A stretch of 37,469 nt of DNA from Nocardia vermiculata NBRC 100427 (GTDB lineage Bacteria; Actinomycetota; Actinomycetes; Mycobacteriales; Mycobacteriaceae): assembly GCF_001613265.1 (NCBI RefSeq), contig NZ_BDCA01000048.1, positions 1-37,469 of the forward strand, written 5' to 3'. The notes beneath the pieces were generated by a model that worked only from the letters and a program-made list of their open reading frames with translations, ran no database searches and was not told the origin of the DNA. Below, one piece after another: positions 22,596 through 31,055 of this stretch (positions within the stretch are counted from its first letter, which is position 1; each line of letters begins with the position of its first letter). Made by a program: the position numbers and the translations under genes.

Positions 22596-22710
22596 TGCTG
22601 TTCCCCCATCCCCCTTTCACTTTATACCGGATCGGGGGCACTCATGCGGAATCGATTTATGGTTCATACTCGTCGCCGTCAGTGGAAAACACCAGGTGAG
22701 GAGCTTCGGC

Positions 22711-25308
22711 GTGGGTTATGTGGTGGGTTTCGAACAGGTCGGGCGGACCTCGGTCGCCGAGGTCGGTGGCAAGGGGGCGAACCTGGGGGAGCTGGCGCGA
22801 ATCGACGGGGTGCGGGTGCCGAACGGTTTCTGCGTGACGACCGAGGCCTACCGCAAGGTCGTCCCCGGTATCCCTGGCCTCGAGCAGTTGCTGGACCGGT
22901 TGTCGCGGCTCGCGCCCGACGATCGCGCCCGGATCCAGGCGGTCAGCGCGCAGGTGCGCGACGCGATCGAGCAGTGTCCGCTGCCCGACGACATCGCCGG
23001 GGAGATCGCGGACGCCGCCACCCGCCTCGGGCCGGCCACGCCCTGCGCGGTGCGGTCCAGCGCCACGGCCGAGGATATGCCTGCTGCGTCTTTCGCCGGC
23101 CAGCAGGACACCTACCTCAATATCGTGGGTGCGGCGGCGACAGTCGACCATGTCCGCCGGTGCTGGGCATCGTTGTTCACCGAGCGTGCCGTCACCTACC
23201 GGCAGCGTAACGGCTTCGGCCACAGCACTATCGCGATGGCGGTCGTGGTGCAGCGCATGGTCTTCCCGGACGCATCGGGGATTGCGATGACGGCCGACCC
23301 GATCACCTCCAATCGGAAGGTCACATCCGTCGACGCCGGTTTCGGACTGGGCGAGGCACTGGTGTCAGGTCTGGTGAACGCGGACGTGTACACGGTGCGT
23401 GAACGGGCAATTCTCGACAAAACCATCGCCACCAAGAAGGTAGCGGTCGAGGCCGTGCCGGCCGGTGGAACGCAGGTCCGCGAGCTGGATGCGCAGCGGC
23501 AGCACCAGCAGGTGCTCACCGACGATCAGATCGTGCGGTTGGCCGACCTGGGCCGCACCATCGAGTCGCACTTCGGCAGTCCACAGGACATCGAATGGTG
23601 CCTTGCCGGTGACGAATTCCTGATCGTGCAGAGCCGCCCGATCACCACGCTTTTTCCTATTCCGGAAGCAACGGACGGCGAGAACCACGTCTATGTATCC
23701 GTCGGACACCAGCAGATGATGACCGATGCGATGAAGCCACTGGGAATCTCGATGTGGCAGTTGATGAGTCCCGCGCCCATGCGGACGGCGGGCGGGCGGT
23801 TGTTCGTCGATGTCACGCGGATGCTGGGCGCGCCGACCAGCCGGGCCAATACGGTGGATGCGCTCGGAAAGTCCGATCCGTTGATCGGGGACGCCCTGCG
23901 CACGATCCTCGACCGCACCGACTTCATCCGATCTGTACCCGATGCCGAGAGTGGTCCCGCGCCGGAGGGGACACCGCCCGTGCTGCTCGACGCGGATCCG
24001 GAGATCGTCGCGGAGCTGATGGCGCAGAGCTGCGCCGCGGTCGAGGAGTTGACGGGCGAGATCCGGGATCTGTCCGGTACCGCGTTGCTCGACTTCATCG
24101 AAACCCAGCTTCCCCTGCGCAGATTGAGCGACCCGCGCAGTATGGAGGCCATCACGGCGGGGATGGAGGCAGCCTGGTGGCTGAACGACCGGATGCGGGA
24201 ATGGCTGGGGGAGAAGAACGTTGCCGACACCCTCAGCCAGTCGGTGCCCCATAACGTGACCTCCGAAATGGGTCTGGCGTTGCTGGATGTCGCCGATGCG
24301 ATCCGGCCACATCCGGATGCGGTGGAATTCCTGCAGCAGGTCGAGGATGGCGGATTCGAGGATGCCGCCTTCCTGGACGCGCTCGCCGAGCGCTCCGGCG
24401 GTCCGCAGGCCCGCGCAGCATTCGAGGGGTTTCTGCGTGAGTACGGCATGCGGTGTGTCGGGGAAATCGACATCACCAGGCCGCGGTGGGTGGAAAGCCC
24501 CACGACGCTGGTCCCGACGATCCTGAGCAATATCAAGAATTTCGAGGCCGGCGCGGGTGAACGGCGGTTCGAGCAGGGACGGCTGGAAGCCGAGCGGAAG
24601 GCGCAGGATCTGCTCGAGCGGGTGCGCACTCTGCCGGACGGTGCCGCCAAGGCCGCGGAAACCCAGCGCATGATCGATCGGGTCCGGACCTTCGCCGGTT
24701 ACCGCGAATTCCCGAAGTACGTGATCGTGGTCCGCTACCTGATCTACAAGAAGGCGCTGCTGCGCGAGGCACAGCGGCTCGTCGGGGTGGGAGCGATCCG
24801 CGAGCCGGAGGACATCTTCTATCTGCGGTTCGACGAGCTGCGCGAACTCGCGCACACGCACCGGCCGTGCGACGCAGTGGTGTCCGAGCGCAAGCGCGAG
24901 TTCCGCGCCCATCAGGCATTGAGCGCGCCGCGCGTCCTCACCTCCGAGGGCGAGGCCCTGGCGGGTGCGTACCGGCGCGAGGACGTTCCGGCGGGAGCGT
25001 TGGCCGGGTTGCCCGTATCGTCGGGCACCGTCGAAGGCCGGGCCCGAGTCGTCTCCGATATCTCACAGGCCGACTTCGATCCGGGCGACATCCTGGTCAC
25101 CGCCTACACCGACCCCAGCTGGACCCCACTGTTCGTCGCCATCGCCGGCCTGGTCACCGAGGTGGGCGGATTGATGACCCACGGCGCGGTGATCGCCCGC
25201 GAGTACGGTCTGCCGGCCGTCGTCGGCGTCGAGAACGCCACCTGCCTGATCGAGGACGGTCAGCGGATCCGGGTGCACGGCACCGACGGGTACGTCGAGC
25301 TGCTGTGA
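22711..25308 (+). CDS. rph: Rifampin phosphotransferase
   Basis: An 865-residue three-domain enzyme that inactivates rifamycins by phosphorylating the ansa-chain hydroxyl, using ATP and a swinging phosphohistidine. The ATP-grasp domain (residues about 1-315) has VGGKGANLGELARI, CAVRSSATAEDMPAASFAGQ and DIEWCLAG...IVQSRPITTLF. The rifampin-binding helical domain spans about 325-755. The C-terminal swivelling domain (about 765-865) has the catalytic histidine in GGLMTHGAVIAREYGLPAVV (His824). Length and order match characterised RPH enzymes rather than PEP synthase. GTG at 22711 has GAGGAG about eight bases before it and gives the family N-terminus (MGYVVGFEQVGRTSVAEVGG). It predicts intrinsic rifampin resistance in the host and stands alone, convergent with the next gene. 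Confidence 0.93.
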   Translation: MGYVVGFEQVGRTSVAEVGGKGANLGELARIDGVRVPNGFCVTTEAYRKVVPGIPGLEQLLDRLSRLAPDDRARIQAVSAQVRDAIEQCPLPDDIAGEIADAATRLGPATPCAVRSSATAEDMPAASFAGQQDTYLNIVGAAATVDHVRRCWASLFTERAVTYRQRNGFGHSTIAMAVVVQRMVFPDASGIAMTADPITSNRKVTSVDAGFGLGEALVSGLVNADVYTVRERAILDKTIATKKVAVEAVPAGGTQVRELDAQRQHQQVLTDDQIVRLADLGRTIESHFGSPQDIEWCLAGDEFLIVQSRPITTLFPIPEATDGENHVYVSVGHQQMMTDAMKPLGISMWQLMSPAPMRTAGGRLFVDVTRMLGAPTSRANTVDALGKSDPLIGDALRTILDRTDFIRSVPDAESGPAPEGTPPVLLDADPEIVAELMAQSCAAVEELTGEIRDLSGTALLDFIETQLPLRRLSDPRSMEAITAGMEAAWWLNDRMREWLGEKNVADTLSQSVPHNVTSEMGLALLDVADAIRPHPDAVEFLQQVEDGGFEDAAFLDALAERSGGPQARAAFEGFLREYGMRCVGEIDITRPRWVESPTTLVPTILSNIKNFEAGAGERRFEQGRLEAERKAQDLLERVRTLPDGAAKAAETQRMIDRVRTFAGYREFPKYVIVVRYLIYKKALLREAQRLVGVGAIREPEDIFYLRFDELRELAHTHRPCDAVVSERKREFRAHQALSAPRVLTSEGEALAGAYRREDVPAGALAGLPVSSGTVEGRARVVSDISQADFDPGDILVTAYTDPSWTPLFVAIAGLVTEVGGLMTHGAVIAREYGLPAVVGVENATCLIEDGQRIRVHGTDGYVELL

Positions 25309-25372
25309 GTTGACGACACGTCGCTGCCGACCGACATGGGCGCCGGCGCGACGGCACGGCACTCGCCGAGAT

Positions 25373-26035
25373 CTATCGCCGGTCCCCTCGTTCCGCGAGC
25401 AACTGCGCCGCACCGTCGCCGGTGAGCTGATCAGGGGCTGGGTGCCGGCCGGTGACGAGCATCAGGAGTGCGGTGACCGAGCCTTCGACTACCGGCCCGG
25501 TTCCGGCGGTCCACTCGCCGTCGGAGGCCACCAGTCGATACCCGCCGAACTTCTTGCGGGCGTGAAACGGGAAGCCACCGGCCCACACTCGCTCCAGAGC
25601 CGATTCCGCTGCGGGTACCGGCATTTCGCGCGGAATACCGAGTGGCACGGCGATATCTTGGCCGTGTACCAGCAGGTCCATCAGGCGGTCGACCGGCGTG
25701 GTGCCGAGCGGGGTGGTGCGGGCGTCGACGCTGTCGTGTAACTCGGCAACCAGCTGTGCGCTGGTGTGGGAGCGTGCGTGGCGGAGGGCGGTGTCGCGGA
25801 CCAGGCGGTTGAAGTCGCCTCGGGCGCGGATCAGATTGATCAGGATCGTGCCGAGGCCGGATTCCGCCGACAGGATCAGGTGTGCGACGACGTCGCGCAC
25901 CTGCCAGCCGTCACACAGGGAGGCGTGGTCCCAGCTGCCTTCCGGTAACAGCCGCAGCAGTTCGACCAGGCTCGTGCGCTCGGCGGCGACGGACTGCCAG
26001 ATCCGCTCGGTGTTCAGCGACGTCTTTCCGGCCAT
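25373..26035 (-). CDS. Maleylpyruvate isomerase-family mycothiol-dependent protein
   Basis: A 220-residue protein of the MDMPI/DinB-like four-helix fold. It begins TERIWQSVAAERTSLVELLR, with the metal-ligand-type histidines in CDGWQVRDVVAHLILSAES and in DRLMDLLVHGQDIAVPLGIP. A C-terminal domain with KKFGGYRLVASDGEWTAGTG and LLMLVTGRHPAPDQLTGDGA is typical of actinobacterial members. Such proteins bind a divalent metal and use mycothiol as cofactor; the substrate is not known here. The ATG at 26035 has AAGGAG upstream. It diverges from a MerR regulator gene, and the 73-bp gap between them holds repeated elements, so MerR control is likely. Confidence 0.83.
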   Translation of the reverse strand: MAGKTSLNTERIWQSVAAERTSLVELLRLLPEGSWDHASLCDGWQVRDVVAHLILSAESGLGTILINLIRARGDFNRLVRDTALRHARSHTSAQLVAELHDSVDARTTPLGTTPVDRLMDLLVHGQDIAVPLGIPREMPVPAAESALERVWAGGFPFHARKKFGGYRLVASDGEWTAGTGPVVEGSVTALLMLVTGRHPAPDQLTGDGAAQLLAERGDRR

Positions 26036-26076
26036 ATGGGGAACTCCTTGTCCTGACGATTGATGCAAGTACCGTA

Positions 26077-26103
26077 GGAGTTCCAGCCGGGTGGAGGTTC
26101 CAG
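26077..26103. promoter_or_regulatory. Repeats in the MerR divergent promoter
   Basis: GGAGTTCCAG (26077-26086) and GGAGGTTCCAG (26093-26103) are near-direct repeats. Read on the minus strand, TGGAAC and TACGGT stand about 20 bp apart, the long spacer expected for MerR-activated promoters, pointing toward the mycothiol-dependent enzyme gene. Confidence 0.4.
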
Positions 26104-26108
26104 TAATT

Positions 26109-27038
26109 GTGACCAGCAACACACATGCTGATGGTTCGGTGAGCATCGGTGAGTTGTCCCGGCGCACCGGAGTCCCGGTCCGCACCATCCGGTTCTATTG
26201 CGACGAAGGAGTGCTGGAATCGCATCGCAGCACCGGCGGGCACCGCCTGTTCGATCCGGCGACTTCGGTCGGCCGACTGAACCTGGTGCGGCGGCTGCGC
26301 ACATTCGGTCTCGGGTTGCCCGCCATCATGTCCGTACTAGCCGGATCGGTGTCGATCGCGGATGCCGTCGCCGTCGAAAGAGCCGCGCTCGACCGGGAAT
26401 TGGACGCATTGACCTGGCGACGAGCGGTACTGATGGCGGTCGAGGACGCAGTGCCCGCCCAACGCGCGGTGTCCGTGGAGCTGCTCGCCGCGGTCGGTGA
26501 CCGCGCGGCGGCGCACGAGAGCCTCATCGCGTTCTGGCGCCGAGTGCTTGCCTCGACTACCCCTGAAATCTTCGACGCGTTCGTGGCGATGAATATCCCG
26601 GCCCCGCCGGTCGATCCGACGCCCCGGCAGGTTCTCGCCTACGCCCGACTCGCCACCGCGGTCACCGATCCGGCGCTGACCACCGCGATCAGGGCACAGC
26701 TCTGGCGGCACGACGCCACCGGAATTCGTGCCGAGCGCACTCTTCTGGCCGGTGTAGCCGAAGCCTGCGAGGCGGTAGGCCCGCTGCTCGTCGCCGGGAT
26801 CGAACCGCGGCCGGGCCCCGAACTCGACCTGTTCGTGACGGCCCATGCCGACGCCCGAGGCTGTCGTCCCACGGCGGAGTTCCGGCACCGACTGCTGTGT
26901 GAAGGTGACGACAACAACCCGCGCATTCACCGGTACTGGAGGCTCACCGCGGAACTCCTCGGTACGCCGACCGGCGGTGCCGCACAAGACTGGCTGTATC
27001 GAGCGCTGCGGGGGTGCACAGCAGGCGCCACTCTATGA
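26109..27038 (+). CDS. MerR-family regulator with long effector domain
   Basis: A 309-residue regulator. The N-terminal MerR winged helix (about residues 10-80) has SIGELSRRTGVPVRTIRFYC, DEGVLESHRSTGGHRLFDPA and LVRRLRTFGLGLPAIMSVLA. A dimerisation helix (about 85-125) is followed by a helical C-terminal domain of about 170 residues with no name I can give. No Cys pattern for metal sensing is seen, so it more likely senses a small molecule. It starts with GTG; 26109 is chosen with GGAGG 11 bases upstream, while 26091 and 26139 are alternatives. It probably controls the divergent mycothiol-dependent gene. The kinase gene follows 49 bp downstream. Confidence 0.85.
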   Translation: MTSNTHADGSVSIGELSRRTGVPVRTIRFYCDEGVLESHRSTGGHRLFDPATSVGRLNLVRRLRTFGLGLPAIMSVLAGSVSIADAVAVERAALDRELDALTWRRAVLMAVEDAVPAQRAVSVELLAAVGDRAAAHESLIAFWRRVLASTTPEIFDAFVAMNIPAPPVDPTPRQVLAYARLATAVTDPALTTAIRAQLWRHDATGIRAERTLLAGVAEACEAVGPLLVAGIEPRPGPELDLFVTAHADARGCRPTAEFRHRLLCEGDDNNPRIHRYWRLTAELLGTPTGGAAQDWLYRALRGCTAGATL

Positions 27039-27087
27039 TTTGGGCTCTGGTAGCCACAGACCTTCATCTCGCGAACGGAGCATCTCC

Positions 27088-27879
27088 ATGGTCGATCTCG
27101 CCTACGTCATCGCCGGCTCGGAAGCGACCGGTGGCGCCGGCCTGCAGGTCGATCTGAAGACCCTCCAGCAGCTGGGCGTGTACGGCATCGCGACCACGAC
27201 CTGCATCGTTTCGTTCGATCCGAGCAACAATTGGGGTCACCGTTTCTTCCCGGTCCCGGCCGAGGTCATCGCCGATCAGATCGAGGCGGCCACCTCCGCC
27301 CACGACCTCGACGTCGTGAAAATCGGCATGCTCGGCACCCCGGAGACGATCGAGGTGGTTGCCGAGGGGCTGGCCGGGCAGAACTGGCGGCACGTCGTGC
27401 TCGACCCGGTACTGATCTGCAAGGGCCAGGAACCCGGCGCCGCACTCGACACCGACAATGCGCTGCGCAAGCAGATCCTGCCGCACGCCACTGTGGTCAC
27501 TCCGAACCTGTTCGAGGCCCGCACCCTGTCGGGGATGGACTCCATAGATAACGTCGACGACCTGATCGTGGCGGCTCGCCGCATCCACGACCTCGGCCCG
27601 AAGTACGTCGTCGCGAAGGGCGGCGTGGAGCTGGCCGGCGACGAGGCTGTCGACGTGCTGTTCGACGGCGAGGAGGTCACGCTGGTGAGGGCCCCGAAAG
27701 TGGGGAACGAGCGAGTGTCGGGTGCGGGCTGCACCCTCGCGGCCGCGATCACGGCCGCCCTCGCCACGGGCACCGAAGTGGGCGACGCCGTGCAGGTCGC
27801 CAAGGATTTCGTGACCTCCGGCATCCGGGCACGGGTGTCCGCCCACACCCCGTTCGACACCGTCTGGCAGGGTGCCTGA
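27088..27879 (+). CDS. PdxK/ThiD-like pyridoxal or hydroxymethylpyrimidine kinase
   Basis: A 263-residue ribokinase-fold kinase. The N-terminal substrate block AGSEATGGAGLQVDLKTLQQ (residues 9-28) corresponds to the AGSDPSGGAG motif of ThiD. It continues with VVKIGMLGTPETIEVVAEGL, VVLDPVLICKGQEPG and VVTPNLFEARTLSGM, and ends with the anion-hole motif ERVSGAGCTLAAAITAALA (211-229). The SEATGG form resembles the bifunctional or PdxK-type branch, so phosphorylation of pyridoxal/pyridoxine is the best guess and hydroxymethylpyrimidine the alternative. The ATG at 27088 has CGGAG upstream. No thiamine or B6 gene is adjacent. Confidence 0.82.
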   Translation: MVDLAYVIAGSEATGGAGLQVDLKTLQQLGVYGIATTTCIVSFDPSNNWGHRFFPVPAEVIADQIEAATSAHDLDVVKIGMLGTPETIEVVAEGLAGQNWRHVVLDPVLICKGQEPGAALDTDNALRKQILPHATVVTPNLFEARTLSGMDSIDNVDDLIVAARRIHDLGPKYVVAKGGVELAGDEAVDVLFDGEEVTLVRAPKVGNERVSGAGCTLAAAITAALATGTEVGDAVQVAKDFVTSGIRARVSAHTPFDTVWQGA

Positions 27880-27922
27880 GCCGACCGTGTGACCACCTGG
27901 CCCAGCTCGACTTCCGCGCGGC

Positions 27923-29008
27923 TCAGCGGGCGAACCGGCCGGCGAAGCTCCGCAACGGCAGGTCGGCGCTGGTAATGATTCCCGGCCGGGCCGCGACCAC
28001 GGATTTCAGCGAGTTCAGGGCCGGCAGGCCGGTGATCGACATGCCGATCGAGGCGAAGTTCTCCGGTTTAGACAGATCGAAGCCCTTGGGCGGGAAGATC
28101 ATATGTTTGCTGTAGATGCTCGGGTCGCCGGTGACCTGAGTGATGTAGCAGCCCTTGATATTCCAGGCAGGATCGGTGTGCGGGGTCATCTGCCATTCGA
28201 GGTGGGTCTCCACCCGTGCAACGCCGTCGACCATGCCCTGATACTTGATGTAGTTGCCGCCCAGGGATCCCTTGGGCAGGAAATACCAGCCGAGATCCAC
28301 ATCCTTGGTGCAGGCGGCGAGTTCGTAGCTGAAGCTCACCTCGTCGAGTTCCAGGTCGAAGGCGTCGGCCATCAGGTAGACCGAGTCGGCGAACACCGCG
28401 GTGTACTTGTGCAGTGAGTCCGGGATGGTCGGATCGTCGACCGGGCGGCCGTAGCCGACGGCCTTCCAGGTGTCGACCGAATGGTGGCAGGACACGTCGA
28501 CCGATTCGGTGACGGTGATGTTCTCGATGTCGGCCACGTCGGCGGTGTGCACGATACCGAGAATCTGTGCGAGCCCCGGGTTCATTCCGGTGCCGTAGAA
28601 CGTGGAATTGCCACGCTCGCAGGCCGCTCGAATGATCTCGCTGACCTTGCGGCCGGACGGGTGCAGATGGTTGGTGTCACGGTGGTAGCCGGTGATCCAG
28701 TCGGCGGTGGTGACCACGTTGATCCCGGCCTCGAGCACCTGCTCGTAGAGGTCTTCGTCGGGGAAGACGCCGTGGAAGGTGAGTACATCCGGACGGGCGG
28801 CGATGATCTCGGCGACCGAACCGGTCGCGGTGACACCGACCGGGTCGAGACCGACGATCTCGCCCGCGTCCCGGCCGATCTTCTCGGGCGTGTAGCAATG
28901 CAGGCCGACCAGTTCGAGGTCGGGATGTGCGGTGATGCGCCCGATCATCTCGGTACCGAGATTGCCGGTCGCGACCTGGAATACCCGGATCTTGTCGGAA
29001 GTGCTCAT
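27923..29008 (-). CDS. NAD(P)H-dependent amine dehydrogenase-family protein
   Basis: A 361-residue protein with a Rossmann N-terminus (RVFQVATGNLGTEMIGRITA, residues 7-26) and the overall plan of the dihydrodipicolinate-reductase-like / 2,4-diaminopentanoate dehydrogenase family: VVTTADWITGYHRDTNHLHP, GNSTFYGTGMNPGLAQILGI and VDVSCHHSVDTWKAVGYGRP. Actinobacteria carry many such paralogues of unknown substrate, often beside oxygenases or lipid-catabolic genes. It is the second gene of an operon, starting 47 bp after the Rieske oxygenase stop; GAGAGG precedes the ATG at 29008. It may oxidise or reduce the oxygenase product, but this is inference. Confidence 0.82.
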   Translation of the reverse strand: MSTSDKIRVFQVATGNLGTEMIGRITAHPDLELVGLHCYTPEKIGRDAGEIVGLDPVGVTATGSVAEIIAARPDVLTFHGVFPDEDLYEQVLEAGINVVTTADWITGYHRDTNHLHPSGRKVSEIIRAACERGNSTFYGTGMNPGLAQILGIVHTADVADIENITVTESVDVSCHHSVDTWKAVGYGRPVDDPTIPDSLHKYTAVFADSVYLMADAFDLELDEVSFSYELAACTKDVDLGWYFLPKGSLGGNYIKYQGMVDGVARVETHLEWQMTPHTDPAWNIKGCYITQVTGDPSIYSKHMIFPPKGFDLSKPENFASIGMSITGLPALNSLKSVVAARPGIITSADLPLRSFAGRFAR

Positions 29009-29055
29009 CGGGTGGGCCTCTCTATCGGCTCGAAACTGTGAAACCGGTGCGGTGC

Positions 29056-30105
29056 TCACCGGCTGTCGGATGTGGCGCGTACGGCGCCGCTGTGCGGAAG
29101 CTGCGGATCGATCCCCGCCGGTCCGCCGTCCGGATAGAACTGCCGAGCCCAGCTGCGCAAGGCGGTGAAACCCTCGAACTCCTTGCGGGACAGCGCGGGT
29201 GGATCCGAGTAGCGCTGATGTGACCAGATCTCGATATCGGCCGCGAACTGCTCGATCACGAAGTCGGCCATGGTCTTTCCGTACCGGGTGAGCTCGGCGC
29301 CGTCCTCGCCCGGCTTACGGCCGATCCAGACGGTGAACCGGACGTCGGCGGTCCGGTCGTCCACCGGGGTGACGGCCGGCATGGTGCGGTTGTCGACCAT
29401 GCCCCAGCTCTTGGTGACCGAACAGCCCAGGCCCGCGTTGATCGACTCCACCCCGCTGTTGATCTGGTCTTCGGCGATTCCCTCGTCGAAGGCGATGGTG
29501 AAGTCCACGTAGGAGACGGGCCCGGAGAAGTCGTGCCGGGTGAACTCGGGGACGAACGGTGTCTTGTGCACGAACTTGAAATGTGCGAAGTCGACGCCGT
29601 TCTCCATCACGTACTGCGGATGCAGTTCGAGACCGGGCCGATACAGGGTTGCCGCGGGAACCGGCGGGTAGTAGTCGGCAGCGGTCCGATCGTCACCGAA
29701 ATCGGCGAAGATATCCGGGATCTCGAAATACGGTGGGCGGCCCTCGATGTCGAACCAGATCCAGACCGCCTCGTTGCGTTCCACCACGGGGTAGCTGCGG
29801 ATGCGACGGCCCTTGTTGGGGTGGCTCTCATAGGGGATGCAGACGTTGCGGCCCTCGCGATTCCATTCCCAGCCGTGGAACGGGCACACCAGATTCTCGC
29901 CCTCGACGTGGCCGCCGTACCCGAGATGGGCGCCCAGATGCTCACAGTAAGCGTCGAATACCGCGACCTGTCCCGAAGCTGCACGCCACGCGACCATTTC
30001 GCGGCCGAAGTACTTCATCTTGTGTACGGCACCGACGCTGATCTCCGAACACCATGCCACTTGGAACCAGCCCGTCGGCTCCATCGACAGGGGTGGCTTT
30101 GCCAT
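29056..30105 (-). CDS. Rieske non-heme iron oxygenase (KshA-like)
   Basis: A 349-residue oxygenase component. The Rieske [2Fe-2S] centre ligands are C54-x-H56 and C74-x2-H77 (YCEHLGAHLGYGGH, VCPFHGWEW). The mononuclear iron site is visible in NGVDFAHFKFVH (Asp172, His175, His180). The layout matches single-chain oxygenases such as KshA, which hydroxylate steroid or bulky hydrophobic rings with electrons from a separate reductase; no reductase gene is in the window. The ATG at 30105 has GGAGG five bases upstream and begins the family sequence. It leads an operon with the amine-dehydrogenase-like gene and diverges from a TetR gene that probably represses it. The substrate is unknown; steroid is one possibility. 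Confidence 0.88.
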   Translation of the reverse strand: MAKPPLSMEPTGWFQVAWCSEISVGAVHKMKYFGREMVAWRAASGQVAVFDAYCEHLGAHLGYGGHVEGENLVCPFHGWEWNREGRNVCIPYESHPNKGRRIRSYPVVERNEAVWIWFDIEGRPPYFEIPDIFADFGDDRTAADYYPPVPAATLYRPGLELHPQYVMENGVDFAHFKFVHKTPFVPEFTRHDFSGPVSYVDFTIAFDEGIAEDQINSGVESINAGLGCSVTKSWGMVDNRTMPAVTPVDDRTADVRFTVWIGRKPGEDGAELTRYGKTMADFVIEQFAADIEIWSHQRYSDPPALSRKEFEGFTALRSWARQFYPDGGPAGIDPQLPHSGAVRATSDSR

Positions 30106-30238
30106 CGTGATCCTCCAGGCGCTGCGAATGCGGCTCGGCCGCGTGGTAGGTGACGCGCCGGATTCGTGGCGGCGATCACACGCGGCACGGATAACCATAG
30201 AAGCCGCCATCCAAGAATGCAAGAGGGTTAGTTGAAAC

Positions 30239-30267
30239 TGGAAAGCGCAGGTAGATACCCCTATAAT
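30239..30267 (+). promoter_or_regulatory. Predicted promoter of the TetR gene
   Basis: TGGAAA and TATAAT are spaced 17 bp apart. The predicted start of transcription is at about 30274, almost at the GTG start (30276), so the mRNA is probably leaderless. Two small palindromes, AGTT-GA-AACT and GGTA-GA-TACC, have centres 20 bp apart here and may be the operator. Confidence 0.5.
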
Positions 30268-30275
30268 CGATCCTC

Positions 30276-30890
30276 GTGACCGACGTGGCTGGGAGAAGAC
30301 GCGCGAACCGGCGTGGCATCGCGTCGCGGGAAACCATGCTGGAAGCGGCGATCGCCTCGCTCGCCACCGGGGATCCCGCGGCGGTCTCGGGGAACCGGAT
30401 CGCCCGCGATATCGGCGCCACCTGGGGAGTGGTCAAATACCAGTTCGGAGATATCGACGGATTGTGGGCGGCGGTGCTGCGCCACACCGCCGACAAGCGG
30501 GGTGATCTACCCGCCGGCCTCGAGCGCGACGGCACCCTGACGGAACGGGTGAGCGCCCTGATCCACACCATGGCGACCGGTCTGCGACGCCCCGAATCCC
30601 TGGCCATCGAAACCCTGCGTGCGGCGCTGCCGCGCGATCACGCCGAACTGGAACGTGAATATCCGCAGACCGCAGCCGTTCTGGCGTCCTGGAAGCCGAA
30701 CTGGGACCACGCCTGCGAACGCGCCTTCGCCGATCTGGACCTCGACGCGGCGAAGGTCCGCCGGGTCGCGGCGCTGATCCCCGCGGCCATGCGGGGGATC
30801 ACCTCGGAGCGCACGCTGGGCACCTACGGTGATCTCGACGATGCACTCGAGGCTTTGATCGGCGGAATCGTCGCCTACCTGGAGAGGTGA
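30276..30890 (+). CDS. TetR-family regulator
   Basis: A 204-residue regulator. The N-terminal helix-turn-helix (residues about 12-60) has GIASRETMLEAAIASLATGD, SGNRIARDIGATWGVVKYQF and GDIDGLWAAVLRHTADKRGD. An all-helical ligand-binding domain follows. It starts with GTG at 30276, directly after a TATAAT box. It diverges from the Rieske operon across 170 bp and is the obvious candidate to repress it, released by a substrate or product. The FAD monooxygenase gene follows 165 bp downstream and may also be in its circuit. Confidence 0.87.
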   Translation: MTDVAGRRRANRRGIASRETMLEAAIASLATGDPAAVSGNRIARDIGATWGVVKYQFGDIDGLWAAVLRHTADKRGDLPAGLERDGTLTERVSALIHTMATGLRRPESLAIETLRAALPRDHAELEREYPQTAAVLASWKPNWDHACERAFADLDLDAAKVRRVAALIPAAMRGITSERTLGTYGDLDDALEALIGGIVAYLER

Positions 30891-31055
30891 ACCGGCCCGG
30901 ATTCCGAGCGCGCCCGGTCGGTGACACGTGCGATTCGCAGGTCGTATCGGCAGGCCGGGAATTATTCGTAGCCAAAGGATTCCCCTCGTCGAGCGGGTAG
31001 AGTTCGGCACCGGATCGGGCTCGACTAATAGTGCGGCAACGCGGGAGGATCGGGT

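Larger units (their letters stand above)
22199..22710. other. Gene-poor gap before rph
   Basis: A 512-bp stretch without a long open reading frame. It holds a short palindrome GACTTCG-ATG-CGAAGTC (22307-22323), a possible 28-residue micropeptide gene (22393-22479), a perfect 12-bp hairpin (22561-22595) and T- and C-rich DNA at 22595-22630. The rest shows nothing I can support. Confidence 0.7.

Noticed and set aside
22595..22640. C-rich and G-rich runs before rph as a rifamycin-associated element
   Set aside because: The runs (CCCCC and GGGGG) do not form a tight 19-bp inverted repeat of the type I recall, so no RAE was called.
22711..25308. Phosphoenolpyruvate synthase for the 865-aa gene
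   Set aside because: The domain order (ATP-grasp, middle helical domain, C-terminal swivelling domain with MTHGAVIAREYG) and length match rifampin phosphotransferase; the C-terminal PEP/pyruvate-binding TIM barrel of PEP synthase is absent.
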